Source of the DNA: Sphingomonas sp. PAMC 26605
GTDB lineage: Bacteria; Pseudomonadota; Alphaproteobacteria; Sphingomonadales; Sphingomonadaceae
Assembly: GCF_000241485.1 (NCBI RefSeq)
Contig: NZ_JH584241.1
Coordinates: 932,185 to 996,184 of the forward strand
Reading direction: 5' to 3'
Length of the DNA: 64,000 nucleotides
Below, in pieces: positions 45,884 through 55,868 of this stretch; within the stretch, counting starts at the first letter, position 1, and each line of letters starts with the position of its first letter. The notes under the pieces were generated by a model. The model saw only the letters and a list, made by a program, of their open reading frames with translations. It ran no database searches and was not told the origin of the DNA. Both the position numbers and the translations under genes were made by a program.

Positions 45884-47143
45884 CTACTCTTCGAGCCCCC
45901 TGCGTACGCGCCGCGCGAACAGCCACGCCGCGCCGAACACCAGCGGCACCGCCCCGACCATCACCCATTCCTTCCAGGCATGCGCCGGCGCCGCGAGATA
46001 GCCGATCAGCGCCACCGCATAGTAACTGATCGCCACCACCGAGAGCCCCTCGACCGTTTGCTGCAACCCCAATTGCAGCTGGGTGCGCGTGTCCATCGAC
46101 TCGAGCAAATCGCGATTCTGCTTGGCGAGCGCGATGTCGATCCGCGTGCGGAGCAGTTCGCTCGTCCAGGCGGCGCGCTGCGACAGATCGTCGAGCCGCG
46201 CGGAGAAGCTGTCGCACGTCCGCACCGCGGGCGTCAGCCGCCGCTCGGTGAAGTCGGCGAGCGTCTGATAGCCCGCAATCCGCCCGATTCCGAGCGTCTC
46301 GAGCCGGTCGAGACTGAGTTGCGCATAAGCGCGCGTCGCGCTCATCCGATAGCGCGTCTCGGCGAGCAGCCGTGCGAGCTCGGCCGAGAGATAGGTCAGT
46401 TCGTCGAGCAGTTCGTCGTCCTGCGTCCGCCGTTCGGACACCGCGTGCGTCAGATCGGCGAGCCGGGCCTCTAGCCGCGAGACGTCGGGGGTCAGTCGCT
46501 GCGCCAGCGGCAGGCCGAGCAGCGCCATGTTGCGATAATTGCCGAGCTCCTGCAGCCGCAGCACGAGCTGCGACGGTTCGTCGCGGAGCAGGCCATGGTC
46601 GATCAGCAGCAGCCGCCCGAACCCGTCGGTATTGAGCCGGAAATCCGACAGCATCGTCGCCTTTCCACCGGCGATCTGGCAGCGGATCAGCGCATCGGGC
46701 GCGAACAGCCGGTCGAGTTGCGCTTCGGGCGGGGGCTCGCTGCCCTGCGGATAGACAGCGATCTGCGTCGCGCGGATCACTGCGCCCGGCATGTCGGCAG
46801 CGATTTCGGGCGCGAGCGGATCGAACAGATCGGTCGCGAACGGCTGCTCGAACGCGCCTTCGCGCAGAAAGGTGTAACTCGCGAATTCGGTATGCCGCTC
46901 GAGCACCAGCTTGGTCGGGCCGAAATCGACCACCGCGTAGCGCGTATCGGGGGGAAGCTTTGTCGCGACGTGCCGCGTGATGCGCTCGAAATGCGCCGCG
47001 GCACCGCTCGCGCCCTCCTCACCGAGCACGGTGACGATCTGCATCAGGCGACACGGCGCCGCAAAGCGCGGCAAGCGGCGGACGTGCATTTCCTCGGCAA
47101 GCGCGGCGCGCAGCGGATGATTGTGGAAGCTCAGGCCATCCAT
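45884..47143 (-). CDS. DUF3422 family membrane protein
   Basis: 419-residue protein: N-terminal globular part (HNHPLRAALAEEMHVRRLPRF typical of the family), a helical coiled-coil-like middle (about 210-350, many Leu, Glu and Arg) and two C-terminal membrane helices (ISYYAVALIGYLAAPA, VMVGAVPLVFGAAWLFA) with a basic tail. The function is unknown. It is the last gene of the puf direction, 58 bases after pufC, separated by a hairpin, and may be co-transcribed at a lower level. Whether it serves photosynthesis or is just a flank is open. Confidence 0.85.
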   Translation of the reverse strand: MDGLSFHNHPLRAALAEEMHVRRLPRFAAPCRLMQIVTVLGEEGASGAAAHFERITRHVATKLPPDTRYAVVDFGPTKLVLERHTEFASYTFLREGAFEQPFATDLFDPLAPEIAADMPGAVIRATQIAVYPQGSEPPPEAQLDRLFAPDALIRCQIAGGKATMLSDFRLNTDGFGRLLLIDHGLLRDEPSQLVLRLQELGNYRNMALLGLPLAQRLTPDVSRLEARLADLTHAVSERRTQDDELLDELTYLSAELARLLAETRYRMSATRAYAQLSLDRLETLGIGRIAGYQTLADFTERRLTPAVRTCDSFSARLDDLSQRAAWTSELLRTRIDIALAKQNRDLLESMDTRTQLQLGLQQTVEGLSVVAISYYAVALIGYLAAPAHAWKEWVMVGAVPLVFGAAWLFARRVRRGLEE

Positions 47144-47166
47144 GCGGGCGGCTCCGGACGAACCAC

Positions 47167-47192
47167 GCGCCCACAGCCGCGGGGCTGCGGGC
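47167..47192 (-). terminator. Hairpin after pufC
   Basis: GCCC-A-CAGCC and GGCTG-C-GGGC pair around a GCGG loop, making a 10-bp stem with one mismatch, 10 bases beyond the pufC stop in the direction of transcription. It may end or weaken puf transcription before the DUF3422 gene, or protect the puf mRNA end. Confidence 0.55.
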
Positions 47193-47201
47193 GGCGCGCG
47201 C

Positions 47202-48296
47202 TCATTGCCGCTGCGTCATCGCCTGCGGGTTGGCCAGCACCGCGGGCACCGCCTTGCCCGCAGCGCCGCCCTCGGGTGCGGCGGTCGGCATCGGCGGCGC
47301 TTTGAGCGTCGGGTTCGCCGCGAGCATCGAAATCCCGCCGAGCGGCTTGTTCTGCCCCTGGTGGCAGGTCTGGCAATTCGCCTTGTAGGGATCGCCATGC
47401 GGCCCCTTGCGATACGCCGGGAACACGCCCGTCAGCGAGTTGATATACTGCCCGTTGATATCGCGCACCATGCGGATGCCGTAATAAGCGGTGGCGCGCT
47501 GCGGGCGGCTGAGCGTCCAGGATCGGAACGACTGCGTATTGTGGCAATAGGTGCAATTGACGCCGAGCGCGGTGCTCATGTGCATCATCAGGCCATAGGT
47601 CTTTTCGGCATCCTTGATCGACACGACATGGCTCGGCGAAGGATATTGGCTGCTTGCCGCGACGCGGATCTGCGCCGTGCCGTTGAGATAGGTCTGGAAC
47701 GGATCATAGGGCAGTGAGGCATAGCCGACCGCGACGTTGGGCGTGTTCTGGCCATGCTTGTTGCGCACGATCGAATCGGGATCGGCGACGCCTTCGGCGA
47801 TCGCCCATTTGTAGACCGGCACCGCATTGCCGCGGTGGCAGGTCCAGCACGTCACGCCGGTCTGTTGGACGTGGCTCGACCATTTGCCGTTGATCTGCCG
47901 CGTCATCTGCAGCATCCGCCGCGCGACGACCTTGGTGTATTTCTCGTCCGACGCCATGTTGTTGGGGTTGTGGCAATAGTTGCAGCCCTGTTCGGGCGGC
48001 GCGACCCATTGGTTGATCGAGGCCATCAGATGGTTGAAGCGCTCGGTCGAGACGTCGCCGAGCACCTTGACGTTCTGATAGGTTTCGCGCGCGCGCGGGC
48101 CGCTATCGTCGGGGAGCGCATAGGGTGGCGCGGGGATCGCCGAGGCCTTGACCATGTGGCGCACGTCGATGATCTGGTCGCCGCCGGTGCCGCGATAGCC
48201 CGTCTGCTGCGTGATTTTCCGCCCGAATTCGCAGCCGCCCAGCATCAACGGGCCGGTCAGGGCAACGATCATCAACAAGCTGTGCCGCGCGGTCAT
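47202..48296 (-). CDS. pufC: Reaction-centre tetrahaem cytochrome c subunit
   Basis: 364-residue periplasmic lipoprotein that re-reduces the special pair. The leader ends in a lipobox LMLGGC with Cys22. Four haem motifs are at CNYCH (105-109), CWTCH (150-154), CTYCH (248-252) and CQTCH (308-312), with Met ligands expected in upstream helices such as [11 protein letters not shown] and [11 protein letters not shown]. The ATG overlaps the pufM stop. Confidence 0.97.
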   Translation of the reverse strand: MTARHSLLMIVALTGPLMLGGCEFGRKITQQTGYRGTGGDQIIDVRHMVKASAIPAPPYALPDDSGPRARETYQNVKVLGDVSTERFNHLMASINQWVAPPEQGCNYCHNPNNMASDEKYTKVVARRMLQMTRQINGKWSSHVQQTGVTCWTCHRGNAVPVYKWAIAEGVADPDSIVRNKHGQNTPNVAVGYASLPYDPFQTYLNGTAQIRVAASSQYPSPSHVVSIKDAEKTYGLMMHMSTALGVNCTYCHNTQSFRSWTLSRPQRATAYYGIRMVRDINGQYINSLTGVFPAYRKGPHGDPYKANCQTCHQGQNKPLGGISMLAANPTLKAPPMPTAAPEGGAAGKAVPAVLANPQAMTQRQ

Positions 48297-49267
48297 TGCG
48301 ATGCTCCCGGAAGCGTCGCGGGATCGACGACGCCGGTCCCCGGATAATTGGGCGCATAGCCGTGCTGGATCGCCCAGAGATACCAATTGTCGACCACGGT
48401 GCCGGTCAGCAGGATGCCGATCCCGCCGGTCAGCGTGGTCAGCACCGCGAACCACCAGGCCCAGCGATGGATCGATTCGTAGGTCGCGTTGAACCCCATC
48501 GTCCAGCGCCAGAACAGCGCCGCGCGCTCGGCGGCGGTGCCGCGATCGGTGATATGCTCGAGCTCGCGCTCGCCGCCGTAACGCCCGACCGCGAGGATCG
48601 TCGCGCCGTGCATCGCGAACAGCAGCGTCGACCCGTAGAGGAAGACGATCGAGAGGCAGTGGAACGGGTTGTAGAAGAGGTTGCCGTAACGGATCGAGAA
48701 GGCTGCGGTCCAATCCAGGTGCGGGAAGATCCCGAACGGCACCGCCTCGGCCCAGCTCCCCATCAGCATCGGCCGAATGAAGCCGAGCACGAGCATCAGC
48801 CAGATCGCGCTCGCGAACGCCCAGGGGACGTGCGTCCCGAGACCCAGCGCCTTGGCGCGGCGGAAGGTGCGCAGCCACCACAGCAGCACCGAGGTGGTCA
48901 TCGAGAAGCCGGCGATCTGCCACCAGCCGCCATGCGCGAGCGGCACGAACAGCTGGAAGCCATATTCGGGTCCGGGCGGCTCGAGCGCGAGCCACGGCAG
49001 CTGCCGCGCGAACTGGATCGGGTTCCAGCCGACCGACGCCCACATGTTGAGCCCGATCACCTCGAACGCGAGGAAGCCGAACATCAGCGACAGGATGCCG
49101 AGCCCGCCGAGATAGATCGGCCCGATCTGCGCATTGCCGATCTTGCCCATCCAGTAGGAGAAGGCCGGCTTGCCGAGCCGCGGGAAATCATACGCCCCAA
49201 GCGCCGGCCCGGTCTCGGGCGCCCCGCGCAGCTGGATCTGGGTGAAGATGTTCTGATAGCTTGCCAC
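48293..49267 (-). CDS. pufM: Photosynthetic reaction centre M subunit
   Basis: 324-residue membrane subunit starting at GTG ([15 protein letters not shown]), with GGGGAGA before it. Five helices; typical stretches are [61 protein letters not shown] and [13 protein letters not shown], which supply histidine ligands to bacteriochlorophyll and iron. It ends LPGASQ, without a PufX gene after it; pufC follows instead. Confidence 0.96.
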   Translation of the reverse strand: MASYQNIFTQIQLRGAPETGPALGAYDFPRLGKPAFSYWMGKIGNAQIGPIYLGGLGILSLMFGFLAFEVIGLNMWASVGWNPIQFARQLPWLALEPPGPEYGFQLFVPLAHGGWWQIAGFSMTTSVLLWWLRTFRRAKALGLGTHVPWAFASAIWLMLVLGFIRPMLMGSWAEAVPFGIFPHLDWTAAFSIRYGNLFYNPFHCLSIVFLYGSTLLFAMHGATILAVGRYGGERELEHITDRGTAAERAALFWRWTMGFNATYESIHRWAWWFAVLTTLTGGIGILLTGTVVDNWYLWAIQHGYAPNYPGTGVVDPATLPGASQ

Positions 49268-49280
49268 GCGAAATCTCCCC

Positions 49281-50120
49281 TCAGGACCAGATCGGCAGGT
49301 TGAGCCACCAGCTCCACCATTCCGGCCAGCCGCGTGTCCACAGCGGCCCCGAGATGATGATGCAGACGGCACTCCAGAAGCCCGCGCTCAGCGCGAGGAA
49401 CAGCCCGAGCCGGTGGATGCCGAGCGTGCCGATCGAATAGCCGATCGTGTCGCGGAAGAAGGCGTCCTCATATTCGGGCGACTTGACCTCGCCCTGCGTT
49501 CCGTCGGGGTTCTTCGCGGGGTTCGCCGCCGACAGCACCAGCCCGCCATGCAGCGCGAGCGCGAGCGTCGTGGTGAAGAAGAAGCTCACCGCGAGCATGT
49601 GCGCGGGATTGTAGTGGAAATGGAGATATTGGTAGCCGGTGTTCGACACCCAATCGAGATGGCTGAAGATGCCGTAGGGAAAGCCGAAGCCCCACGCGCC
49701 GAGCAGCATCGGGCGGATCACGACGAGCGAGACATAGGCGAAGATCGCGACGCCGAACGCGGCGGGGACATGATAGCCGATGCCGAGCTTGCGGCAAATC
49801 TCGACCTCGCGCAGCGCCCAGGACACGAACGACCCGACCGCGCAGATCGTGATGATCTGCCAGAACCCGCCCTCGCGCAACGGCGCCAGCGACAGACCGT
49901 AGCGCAGGTCGGGCGGCGCGATGCTGATCAGCCAGATGTTCCAGGTCGGCCCGAGCGACGCGGCATAGACGATCAACGCCGTGCCAAGCCCTGCAAACAG
50001 GGCCGTGGTCACCCCGAAGAACCCCACATAAAAGGGCCCGACCCAGAAGTCGAAAAGGTCACCGCCGAGCAGCGTGCCGCCGCGGACGCGGTATTTTCGT
50101 TCGAAACTCAGCAGCGCCAT
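49281..50120 (-). CDS. pufL: Photosynthetic reaction centre L subunit
   Basis: 279-residue five-helix subunit starting [20 protein letters not shown]. It shows [40 protein letters not shown] and [16 protein letters not shown] with chlorophyll- and iron-binding histidines. The frame is open to 50180 but the family start is at 50120. Two hairpins lie just upstream in the pufA-pufL gap. Confidence 0.97.
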   Translation of the reverse strand: MALLSFERKYRVRGGTLLGGDLFDFWVGPFYVGFFGVTTALFAGLGTALIVYAASLGPTWNIWLISIAPPDLRYGLSLAPLREGGFWQIITICAVGSFVSWALREVEICRKLGIGYHVPAAFGVAIFAYVSLVVIRPMLLGAWGFGFPYGIFSHLDWVSNTGYQYLHFHYNPAHMLAVSFFFTTTLALALHGGLVLSAANPAKNPDGTQGEVKSPEYEDAFFRDTIGYSIGTLGIHRLGLFLALSAGFWSAVCIIISGPLWTRGWPEWWSWWLNLPIWS

Positions 50121-50142
50121 GACGCCATCCTCCACCGCCTGT

Positions 50143-50160
50143 CCACGGCTGAATCCGTGG
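50143..50160 (-). promoter_or_regulatory. Small hairpin before pufL
   Basis: CCACGG and CCGTGG pair around a six-base loop 22 bases upstream of the pufL start. It may join the larger pufA-pufL stem in controlling the ratio of LH1 to reaction-centre mRNA. Confidence 0.5.
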
Positions 50161-50190
50161 CACGCGAATCCCTCACGCAAGTGTCCGGCT

Positions 50191-50229
50191 TCGAGCGGAT
50201 GGGGCGGCTGTCACGTCCCATCCGCTCGA
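50191..50229 (-). promoter_or_regulatory. pufA-pufL intercistronic stem-loop
   Basis: TCGAGCGGATGGG and its exact complement form a 13-bp perfect stem with a 13-base loop, starting 9 bases after the pufA stop. In Rhodobacter an intercistronic hairpin at this place protects the pufBA mRNA from 3' decay and gives an excess of LH1 polypeptides over reaction centre. The same role is inferred here from position and strength. Confidence 0.75.
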
Positions 50230-50238
50230 GCGCGCGCG

Positions 50239-50421
50239 CTATGGCGCTGGCGTCGTCGCCGGCGCGGTCGCTGCCGCCGGGGCGGTATGCGGACCATCGA
50301 GCCAGTTGAACCGATCGGTGCTGAGCAGGATGAAATGAATCAGCAGCGCCAGCACGAACAGGAAGGCGAACAGAGCGACGAGCGTGCGCCGCGGATCGAA
50401 GATAAGCCAAATTCTCCACAT
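50239..50421 (-). CDS. pufA: LH1 alpha polypeptide
   Basis: 60-residue antenna polypeptide [19 protein letters not shown]..., with one membrane helix. The bacteriochlorophyll-binding histidine is in [18 protein letters not shown]. The C-terminus is an Ala/Thr/Pro-rich tail of about 18 residues. It follows pufB by 28 bases. Confidence 0.96.
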   Translation of the reverse strand: MWRIWLIFDPRRTLVALFAFLFVLALLIHFILLSTDRFNWLDGPHTAPAAATAPATTPAP

Positions 50422-50449
50422 GACGTGGTCTCCTCGCTAAGATGGAAGA

Positions 50450-50611
50450 TCAGTGAATCCAGGGGCGCCACATCCACACGAGGATGTGCGCGACGATCGC
50501 CACCGCGGTGAACAATGCGAAGCTGGTGATGAAGAGTTTATGGAACTCCTTCGCTTCTTCCGGGGTCAGATATGTCCCCGGCCCGAACCTTTCGTCTCGT
50601 TTGTCGCTCAT
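50450..50611 (-). CDS. pufB: LH1 beta polypeptide
   Basis: 53-residue antenna polypeptide starting [20 protein letters not shown]. The single helix carries the pigment-binding His in [13 protein letters not shown] and an upstream His in FHKLF. GGAGA precedes the ATG. It is the first puf gene, 121 bases after bchZ; no pufQ-like gene is visible in that gap. Confidence 0.96.
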   Translation of the reverse strand: MSDKRDERFGPGTYLTPEEAKEFHKLFITSFALFTAVAIVAHILVWMWRPWIH

Positions 50612-50732
50612 TGCTGCGTCTCCATTCTGACGACCACGAACAGGAGCGTCAGAGGCGCTCCCCGGCTGCATCCACGCGGCACCTGCCGTGGGATCCTGGG
50701 TCCGCGCGAACGCGGAAAAAGACGCCGCGCGG

Positions 50733-52178
50733 TCACCCGCCGCGGCTTTCGGTGATGGCGTGCGCGAGACGTACCGGCGACACCGACGCTTCGCCGGCGC
50801 GGCGCGCGCCGCGTTCGGCGGCATCGCGGATCCGCTTCGCGGCGGAGATGCGGACCAATACGGGCTCGCGCTCGACCACTTCATCGAACGCCGCCTTGGC
50901 GGCATCGTCCCACGCGACCTCGCGCTCGATCCGCGCGGGCGTCGCCTCGACCGCATCGAGCTGCCCGGCGAGCGGCAGGATGTGGAAGAGCGCGTCGAAC
51001 AGCGCGTTGCACACTTCCTGGATGAGATAGGTCGCGCCGGCATAGCCCATGAACGGCGTGCCAATGTGGCGGCGGATCACCGCGCCGGGGAAGCTCGCCG
51101 GGATATAGACACCGCGCGCGCCGGCCTCGGCCATGTACATCCGCTCGTTGAAGCTGCCGAACACGATCAGCGGCGGGTTGGCGCGGATCGCGTCGATCAC
51201 TGCGTGATTGTCGGGCTTGATCCCGGCCGAGCGCGCGAAGGCGAAGTGGCACGGCAGCCCCATATCGCCTTCGAGGAACGCGCGGATGCCTCTCGCATAG
51301 GTTTCGGTCGCGACGATACCGAAGCTTGCGGTACCGAAGAAATCCTGCGTGACCGAGCGCCACAGATCCCACAGCGGCTTGATCGTGGTGTGCTTCTCGC
51401 GCTCGATGAACGGCTCCGGATCGAGTCCGAGCAATTCGCCGAGCTTGCGGAGAAAGAGCGTGGTGCTTTCGAGGCCGATCGGCGCCTGGAGGTAAGGCCG
51501 CTCGAGCGCTTCGCACAGCCCCCGGCCGAATTCGCGATACAGGCAGACATTGACCTGCGCGTCCGCGAGCTTGCGGACATCGGCGAGATGGCTGCCCAAT
51601 GGGAAGACCATGCCGATTTCGGCGCCGATCCCTTCGATCAGACGGCGGATCTCGGCGAGATCGGACGGCATGTTGAAGCAACCATACATCGGGCCGATCA
51701 GATTGACCTTGGGGCGCTCCCCCTCCTTGAGCGGGCGCAGCGCGGGCACTTTCTTCGGGCCGAACTGCGTCCACAGCCAGGTCAGCGCGCGGTCGCCCGA
51801 CTGCCACTGATCCTCGTCGATCGTGCGCGGCAGGAAACGCTGGATGTTGGTGCCCTCGGGCGTGACGCCGCCGCCGATCATCTCGGCGATCGATCCGGTC
51901 ACGACGACCGCGGGCAGATCGGGGTCGAGCGCCGCCCAGGCGCGCTTCATCGCGCCCTCGGTGCCGTCGCGGCCGAGTTCCTGTTCGCCGAGCCCCGTGA
52001 CGACGATCGGCAATTCGTGCGGCGGGAGCGCATCGGTATAGTGCAGGACCGAGGTGACGGGCAGGTTTTCGCAGCCGACCGGGCCGTCGATGATCACCTG
52101 CAATCCCTTGATCGCGGTGAAGGCGTAGACCGCACCCCAATAGCCGCCGGCGCGATCATGATCGAGGATGAGCGTCAT
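50733..52178 (-). CDS. bchZ: Chlorophyllide a reductase subunit Z
   Basis: 481-residue NifK-like subunit of the enzyme that reduces ring B. It begins [20 protein letters not shown], then [21 protein letters not shown] with a cluster-ligating Cys, and [20 protein letters not shown]. The start is chosen on the family N-terminus; the upstream frame enters a palindromic repeat. It is separated from bchY by 160 bases holding that repeat. Confidence 0.95.
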   Translation of the reverse strand: MTLILDHDRAGGYWGAVYAFTAIKGLQVIIDGPVGCENLPVTSVLHYTDALPPHELPIVVTGLGEQELGRDGTEGAMKRAWAALDPDLPAVVVTGSIAEMIGGGVTPEGTNIQRFLPRTIDEDQWQSGDRALTWLWTQFGPKKVPALRPLKEGERPKVNLIGPMYGCFNMPSDLAEIRRLIEGIGAEIGMVFPLGSHLADVRKLADAQVNVCLYREFGRGLCEALERPYLQAPIGLESTTLFLRKLGELLGLDPEPFIEREKHTTIKPLWDLWRSVTQDFFGTASFGIVATETYARGIRAFLEGDMGLPCHFAFARSAGIKPDNHAVIDAIRANPPLIVFGSFNERMYMAEAGARGVYIPASFPGAVIRRHIGTPFMGYAGATYLIQEVCNALFDALFHILPLAGQLDAVEATPARIEREVAWDDAAKAAFDEVVEREPVLVRISAAKRIRDAAERGARRAGEASVSPVRLAHAITESRGG

Positions 52179-52192
52179 GGCTCCACCTCCCT

Positions 52193-52274
52193 CGTCACCC
52201 CAGCGGAAGCTGGGGTCTCGTGGCAAGTGGCGCGCGCGTGCAGCGGGAGATCCCAGCTTTCGCTGGGGTGACGG
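52193..52274. repeat. Large palindrome between bchY and bchZ
   Basis: Arms CGTCACCCCAGCGGAAGCTG and CAGCTTTCGCTGGGGTGACG enclose about 35 bases. A third sequence family of the same design as those at 7845 and 38122. Beside it, a short open frame starting at 52342 ([15 protein letters not shown]) overlaps the bchY stop and faintly recalls the BchZ N-terminus. Confidence 0.85.
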
Positions 52275-52338
52275 ATATGGGCTGGGTGACGGCCGCGGCT
52301 GGCGTCGCGGTCGTAAAGGACGAGGTTGGCCGCGACGC

Positions 52339-53883
52339 TCATACCCCGACGCTCTCTTCCGCCTTCGCGGCGGCGATGCGTTTGGCGGCGTATTTGGCCT
52401 TGAATTCGGGCCGGTCGACCGGCGTGTCTTCCCACACGCCGGCCGACGGCCCCACCCCCACCCCTTCGAAGAAGCGCGTCATCTTGTCGAAGCGCGCCCG
52501 GTTGGCGAGCGCGGCGTTGACCACCAGCGCCAGACTCCCCGCCCCCGCCGGCCCCATCAGCGGCCGCGCCGAGATGAGGTTGGTGAAATAAAGCGCCGGG
52601 ATCGCCTTCTGCTTGGCATGCTGGACGACGGGCGTCGTGCCGATCGCGAGATCGGGGCCAAATTCCTCGACCGCGGCCAGATCCTGCTCGAGGCTCGCAC
52701 GATACTGGACGCGGCACCCATGCGCCTCGAGCCAGTCGCGATCGGGGTCGGACCACACCGTGCGCGGGCACGCCGTGCCGACATAGGGGACGTCCGCCCC
52801 GCTTTCGATCAGCAGCCGCGCGACGAGCAGTTCGGAGCCTTCATAGCCCGAGACGGTGATCCGCCCCGAAATGGGTTTGGCGGCGAGCGCGCCGCGGATC
52901 GCGGGGAGAAAGCGGTTCTTGGCCGCATCGACCCTTCCCTGAGCAATACCGCACGCCGCGCCGATCGCGTCGAGCCACGCCGCCGTCCCCTCCGCGCCGA
53001 CCGGCGCCGAACCCACTACGCTGCGCCCCGCCGCCTCGAACTCGCGGACGCTCGCGGTATAGAAAGGATGGATCGCCGCCACCGCGGCACAGTCGAGCGC
53101 GGCGTAGAGCTCGCGCCATTCGCGCGTCGGGACGACCGGGCCGGCGGCCAGGCCCAGCGGCTCGAGCAGCAGCCCGATTCCGGGCGGGTCGGCGGGGAAC
53201 ATCTCGCCCAGGAGCGTCACGCTCGGCCGGTCGGCGCGGTGCTTCGGTGCGGCGACGGGGCCGTGCTCGGCTTCCTTGCGCGCATAGGCGAGCATCGCGC
53301 CGGCGAGCACGTCCTTCGCTTCGGCGTGCGTCGGGACGCCGAAGCCGGGGACGTCGATGCCGATGATGCGCACGCCGTTGATCTGGTCGGGGAGCAATTG
53401 CAGCGGAACGCCGCTCGCGGTCGGCACGCAGAGGTTGGTGACGATCACCGTGTCGTACAGCGCCGGGTCGGCGAGTTGATGGACCGCATCGCGAATGTCC
53501 TCGAACAATTTTCCCGTGACGAGCGTCTCGGACGAGAAGGGGACGTAGCCGACGCTGCGTTTGGCGCCGTAGAAATGCGAGGTGAAGGTCAGGCCATAGA
53601 CGCAGCAGGCCGAGCCGGAGAGGATCGTCGCGGTGCGGCGCATGCGTAAGCCCACGCGGAGCGAGCCGAACGCCGGGCACATCGATTGCGGCTGATCGTG
53701 CGGGCCCTTGGGATAATCGGCGTCGTAGCGTGCGAGCAGGTCGGACTTGCCGGCGAGTTCGGCGGCTTCGCGCAGGGTGGCGCCGCTTGAGCAGCCGCCT
53801 TGGGCCGAAAGGTCGATCCGGTCGCGGCCTCTCTCCTCCCTTCCAGGGAGGGGAGCGGCGACGAGGCGCGCGTCAGACGGCAT
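52339..53883 (-). CDS. bchY: Chlorophyllide a reductase subunit Y
   Basis: 514-residue NifD-like subunit. The family part begins with [20 protein letters not shown] and has [20 protein letters not shown] and [20 protein letters not shown], which contain the cluster cysteines. The ATG at 53883 overlaps the bchX stop by 11 bases. Residues about 11-18 (PLPGREER) are encoded by a small palindromic repeat that keeps the frame. Confidence 0.95.
   Translation of the reverse strand: MPSDARLVAAPLPGREERGRDRIDLSAQGGCSSGATLREAAELAGKSDLLARYDADYPKGPHDQPQSMCPAFGSLRVGLRMRRTATILSGSACCVYGLTFTSHFYGAKRSVGYVPFSSETLVTGKLFEDIRDAVHQLADPALYDTVIVTNLCVPTASGVPLQLLPDQINGVRIIGIDVPGFGVPTHAEAKDVLAGAMLAYARKEAEHGPVAAPKHRADRPSVTLLGEMFPADPPGIGLLLEPLGLAAGPVVPTREWRELYAALDCAAVAAIHPFYTASVREFEAAGRSVVGSAPVGAEGTAAWLDAIGAACGIAQGRVDAAKNRFLPAIRGALAAKPISGRITVSGYEGSELLVARLLIESGADVPYVGTACPRTVWSDPDRDWLEAHGCRVQYRASLEQDLAAVEEFGPDLAIGTTPVVQHAKQKAIPALYFTNLISARPLMGPAGAGSLALVVNAALANRARFDKMTRFFEGVGVGPSAGVWEDTPVDRPEFKAKYAAKRIAAAKAEESVGV
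53831..53855. repeat. Small hairpin within the 5' end of bchY
   Basis: An imperfect stem (CTCCTCCCT with AGGGAGGGGAG, loop TCC) of the same kind as the hairpins at 8706 and 33308. It is translated in frame and lies before the conserved part of BchY. Confidence 0.65.
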
Positions 53884-54856
53884 CGTAGATCACCTCGAGC
53901 GTCGGCTTCGCCACGAACGCAACCCCGCGCATATCCGACTGGCTCGCGGGTTTCAGCGCGTAATCCGCCCCCGTCACATCCGCCGAGAACAGCCCGAGCA
54001 ACCCGTCCTGATCGAGCGGCGTCGGCCGCAGCGGCGGCGCCTCGGCGACGTTGACCGCGAGCTGCTCGAACAGGCTCGCCCACTGCCCGCCGGGCTTGCC
54101 GATGATCTGATAGTTGGCGCTCTTCTTGCGGATGTCCTCGTTCGCCGGGATCGCGGTCAGCACCGGAATCCCGACGGCATCGGCAAACGCATTGGCTTCG
54201 CCTGTGCCGTCATCCTTGTTGAGGATCATCCCCGCGACGCCGACATTGCCGCCCATCTTGCGGAAATATTCGACCGCCTTGCAGACGTTGTTGGCGACAT
54301 AGAGCGACTGGAGGTCGTTCGAGGCGACGACGATCACCTTCTGGCACATGTCGCGCGCGATCGGCAGGCCGAAGCCGCCGCACACCACGTCGCCGAGGAA
54401 ATCGAGCAGGACATAGTCGAAGCCCCATTCGTGGAAGCCGAGTTTCTCGAGCGTCTCGAAGCCATGGATGATCCCGCGCCCGCCGCAGCCGCGACCGACT
54501 TCGGGCCCGCCGAGCTCCATCGCGAACACCCCGTCGCGCTGGAAGCAGACGTCCTCAATCCCGATCTCCTCGCCCGCGAGCTTCTTCTTCGAGCTCGTCT
54601 CGATGATCGTCGGAGTCGACTTGCCCCCGAACAGCAGCGACGTCGTGTCGCTCTTGGGGTCGCAGCCGATCAGCAGCACGCGCTTGCCCTGCTGCGCCAT
54701 CATGTAACTGAGGTTGGCCAGTGCGAACGACTTGCCGCTGCCGCCCTTGCCGTAGATCGCGATGATCTGCGTTTCCTTGGTCACCGGCCCGGTCGGAACG
54801 GGATCGGGCTCGTACGCGGCTTCGTCGCGCAGCGGGCCTGGGTCGAGCATCGTCAT
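53873..54856 (-). CDS. bchX: Chlorophyllide a reductase iron protein subunit X
   Basis: 327-residue NifH-like ATPase that passes electrons to BchYZ. It has the P-loop YGKGGSGKS (about 35-43), IGCDPKSDTTSLLFGG, and cluster cysteines in EVGRGCGGRG and DVVCGGFGLP. The ATG at 54856 (MTMLDPGP) overlaps the bchC stop by ATGA. Confidence 0.96.
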   Translation of the reverse strand: MTMLDPGPLRDEAAYEPDPVPTGPVTKETQIIAIYGKGGSGKSFALANLSYMMAQQGKRVLLIGCDPKSDTTSLLFGGKSTPTIIETSSKKKLAGEEIGIEDVCFQRDGVFAMELGGPEVGRGCGGRGIIHGFETLEKLGFHEWGFDYVLLDFLGDVVCGGFGLPIARDMCQKVIVVASNDLQSLYVANNVCKAVEYFRKMGGNVGVAGMILNKDDGTGEANAFADAVGIPVLTAIPANEDIRKKSANYQIIGKPGGQWASLFEQLAVNVAEAPPLRPTPLDQDGLLGLFSADVTGADYALKPASQSDMRGVAFVAKPTLEVIYDAV

Positions 54857-55779
54857 ACCGCACTCCAATCGAGCACCATCTTGAGACAGGCGGGGTCGCC
54901 GAACGCGGCGGGATAGGCCTCGACCACCGCCGCGGCCGGGCGGACATGGCTGATCAGCCCGTCGAGCCGCAGCGCGCCGGAAGCGATCAGCGCGCTGGTC
55001 GCGGCGACATCGTCGGGAGTGAATTCGGCGGAGATGCGCAACCGCGCCTCGCGCTGGAAGGCGGGCGGAAACGCGAAGTCGAGCCGGTCGTAAAAGCCCG
55101 CGAGCACGATCTCGCCGCGCTTCGCAAGCCGCGGGACGATCGTGTCGAGAATGGCGGACGCCCCGCTTGCCTCGCAGATCGTCGCATAATCGCGGCGCGC
55201 GTCGTCCGCCGGGTCGATCACCGCGTAGCCGACGGCGTCGCGCCGCTCGGGGTTGGTTTCCCAGACGGTCGGAGCCGCCGCGCCCAGCGCGAGCGCGATC
55301 CGCGCCACCAGCCGACCGACGATACCGTGGCCGATCACCAGCTCCGGAGCAGCGCCCCCCGCCACGGCATGATAGGCCGTCGCGGCCAGCGCAGTGAGGA
55401 TTCCGTCGGCGCCGAGCGATTCGTCGACCGGCAGCGCGCGCGCCGACGGCAGCACGACGCGCCGCGCCGATCCGCCGAACAAACCACGCGCGCCCTCATA
55501 GCAATTGGCGCCGGGAACGAACACCCATTCGCCGATCCGCCCGCGGACCTCGCCACCCGCATCGACGATCCGGCCGACCGATTCATACCCCGGGACCAGC
55601 GGATAGCCCATGCCGGGAAAGGCCGGCATCTTGCCCGACCAGAGCAGTTTCTCGGTGCCGGCGCTAATCCCGCTCCAGGCAATCTCGATCAGCACGTCGG
55701 CGGGGCCGACCGGGTTCAACGCCAGACGTCGCAGAGCAACCTGTTCGGGAGCCTCCAATACGATCGCCAACGTCTCCAC
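54853..55779 (-). CDS. bchC: 3-hydroxyethyl bacteriochlorophyllide a dehydrogenase
   Basis: 308-residue medium-chain-like dehydrogenase that oxidises the hydroxyethyl group to acetyl. It has GYPLVPGYESVGRIVDAGGE, VFVPGANCYEG, and a cofactor site around VIGHGIVGRLVARIALALGA. It heads the bchCXYZ-puf run and has two PpsR boxes upstream. Confidence 0.95.
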   Translation of the reverse strand: METLAIVLEAPEQVALRRLALNPVGPADVLIEIAWSGISAGTEKLLWSGKMPAFPGMGYPLVPGYESVGRIVDAGGEVRGRIGEWVFVPGANCYEGARGLFGGSARRVVLPSARALPVDESLGADGILTALAATAYHAVAGGAAPELVIGHGIVGRLVARIALALGAAAPTVWETNPERRDAVGYAVIDPADDARRDYATICEASGASAILDTIVPRLAKRGEIVLAGFYDRLDFAFPPAFQREARLRISAEFTPDDVAATSALIASGALRLDGLISHVRPAAAVVEAYPAAFGDPACLKMVLDWSAV

Positions 55780-55817
55780 CCTGCATCCCCTGCAGCGGCC
55801 CTTTAGGGTCCTGATGG

Positions 55818-55861
55818 TGTCAGTCTATATGGACACTTAACATTGTCAATCTTGATTGACG
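55818..55861. promoter_or_regulatory. Paired PpsR boxes upstream of bchC
   Basis: TGTCAGTCTATATGGACA (55818-55835) is an exact TGT-N12-ACA. TGTCAATCTTGATTGACG (55844-55861) is one base off but a near-perfect dyad. They are 8 bases apart, the spacing described for CrtJ sites in the Rhodobacter bchC promoter. They lie between crtF and bchC. Confidence 0.8.
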
Positions 55862-55868
55862 AAACACC

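Noticed and set aside
48296-49303. Plus-strand open frame opposite pufM
   Set aside because: pufM on the minus strand is unmistakable; the opposite frame has no domain.
50612-50732. Possible pufQ between bchZ and pufB
   Set aside because: The 121-base gap holds no open frame with a membrane helix and a start codon in the right direction.
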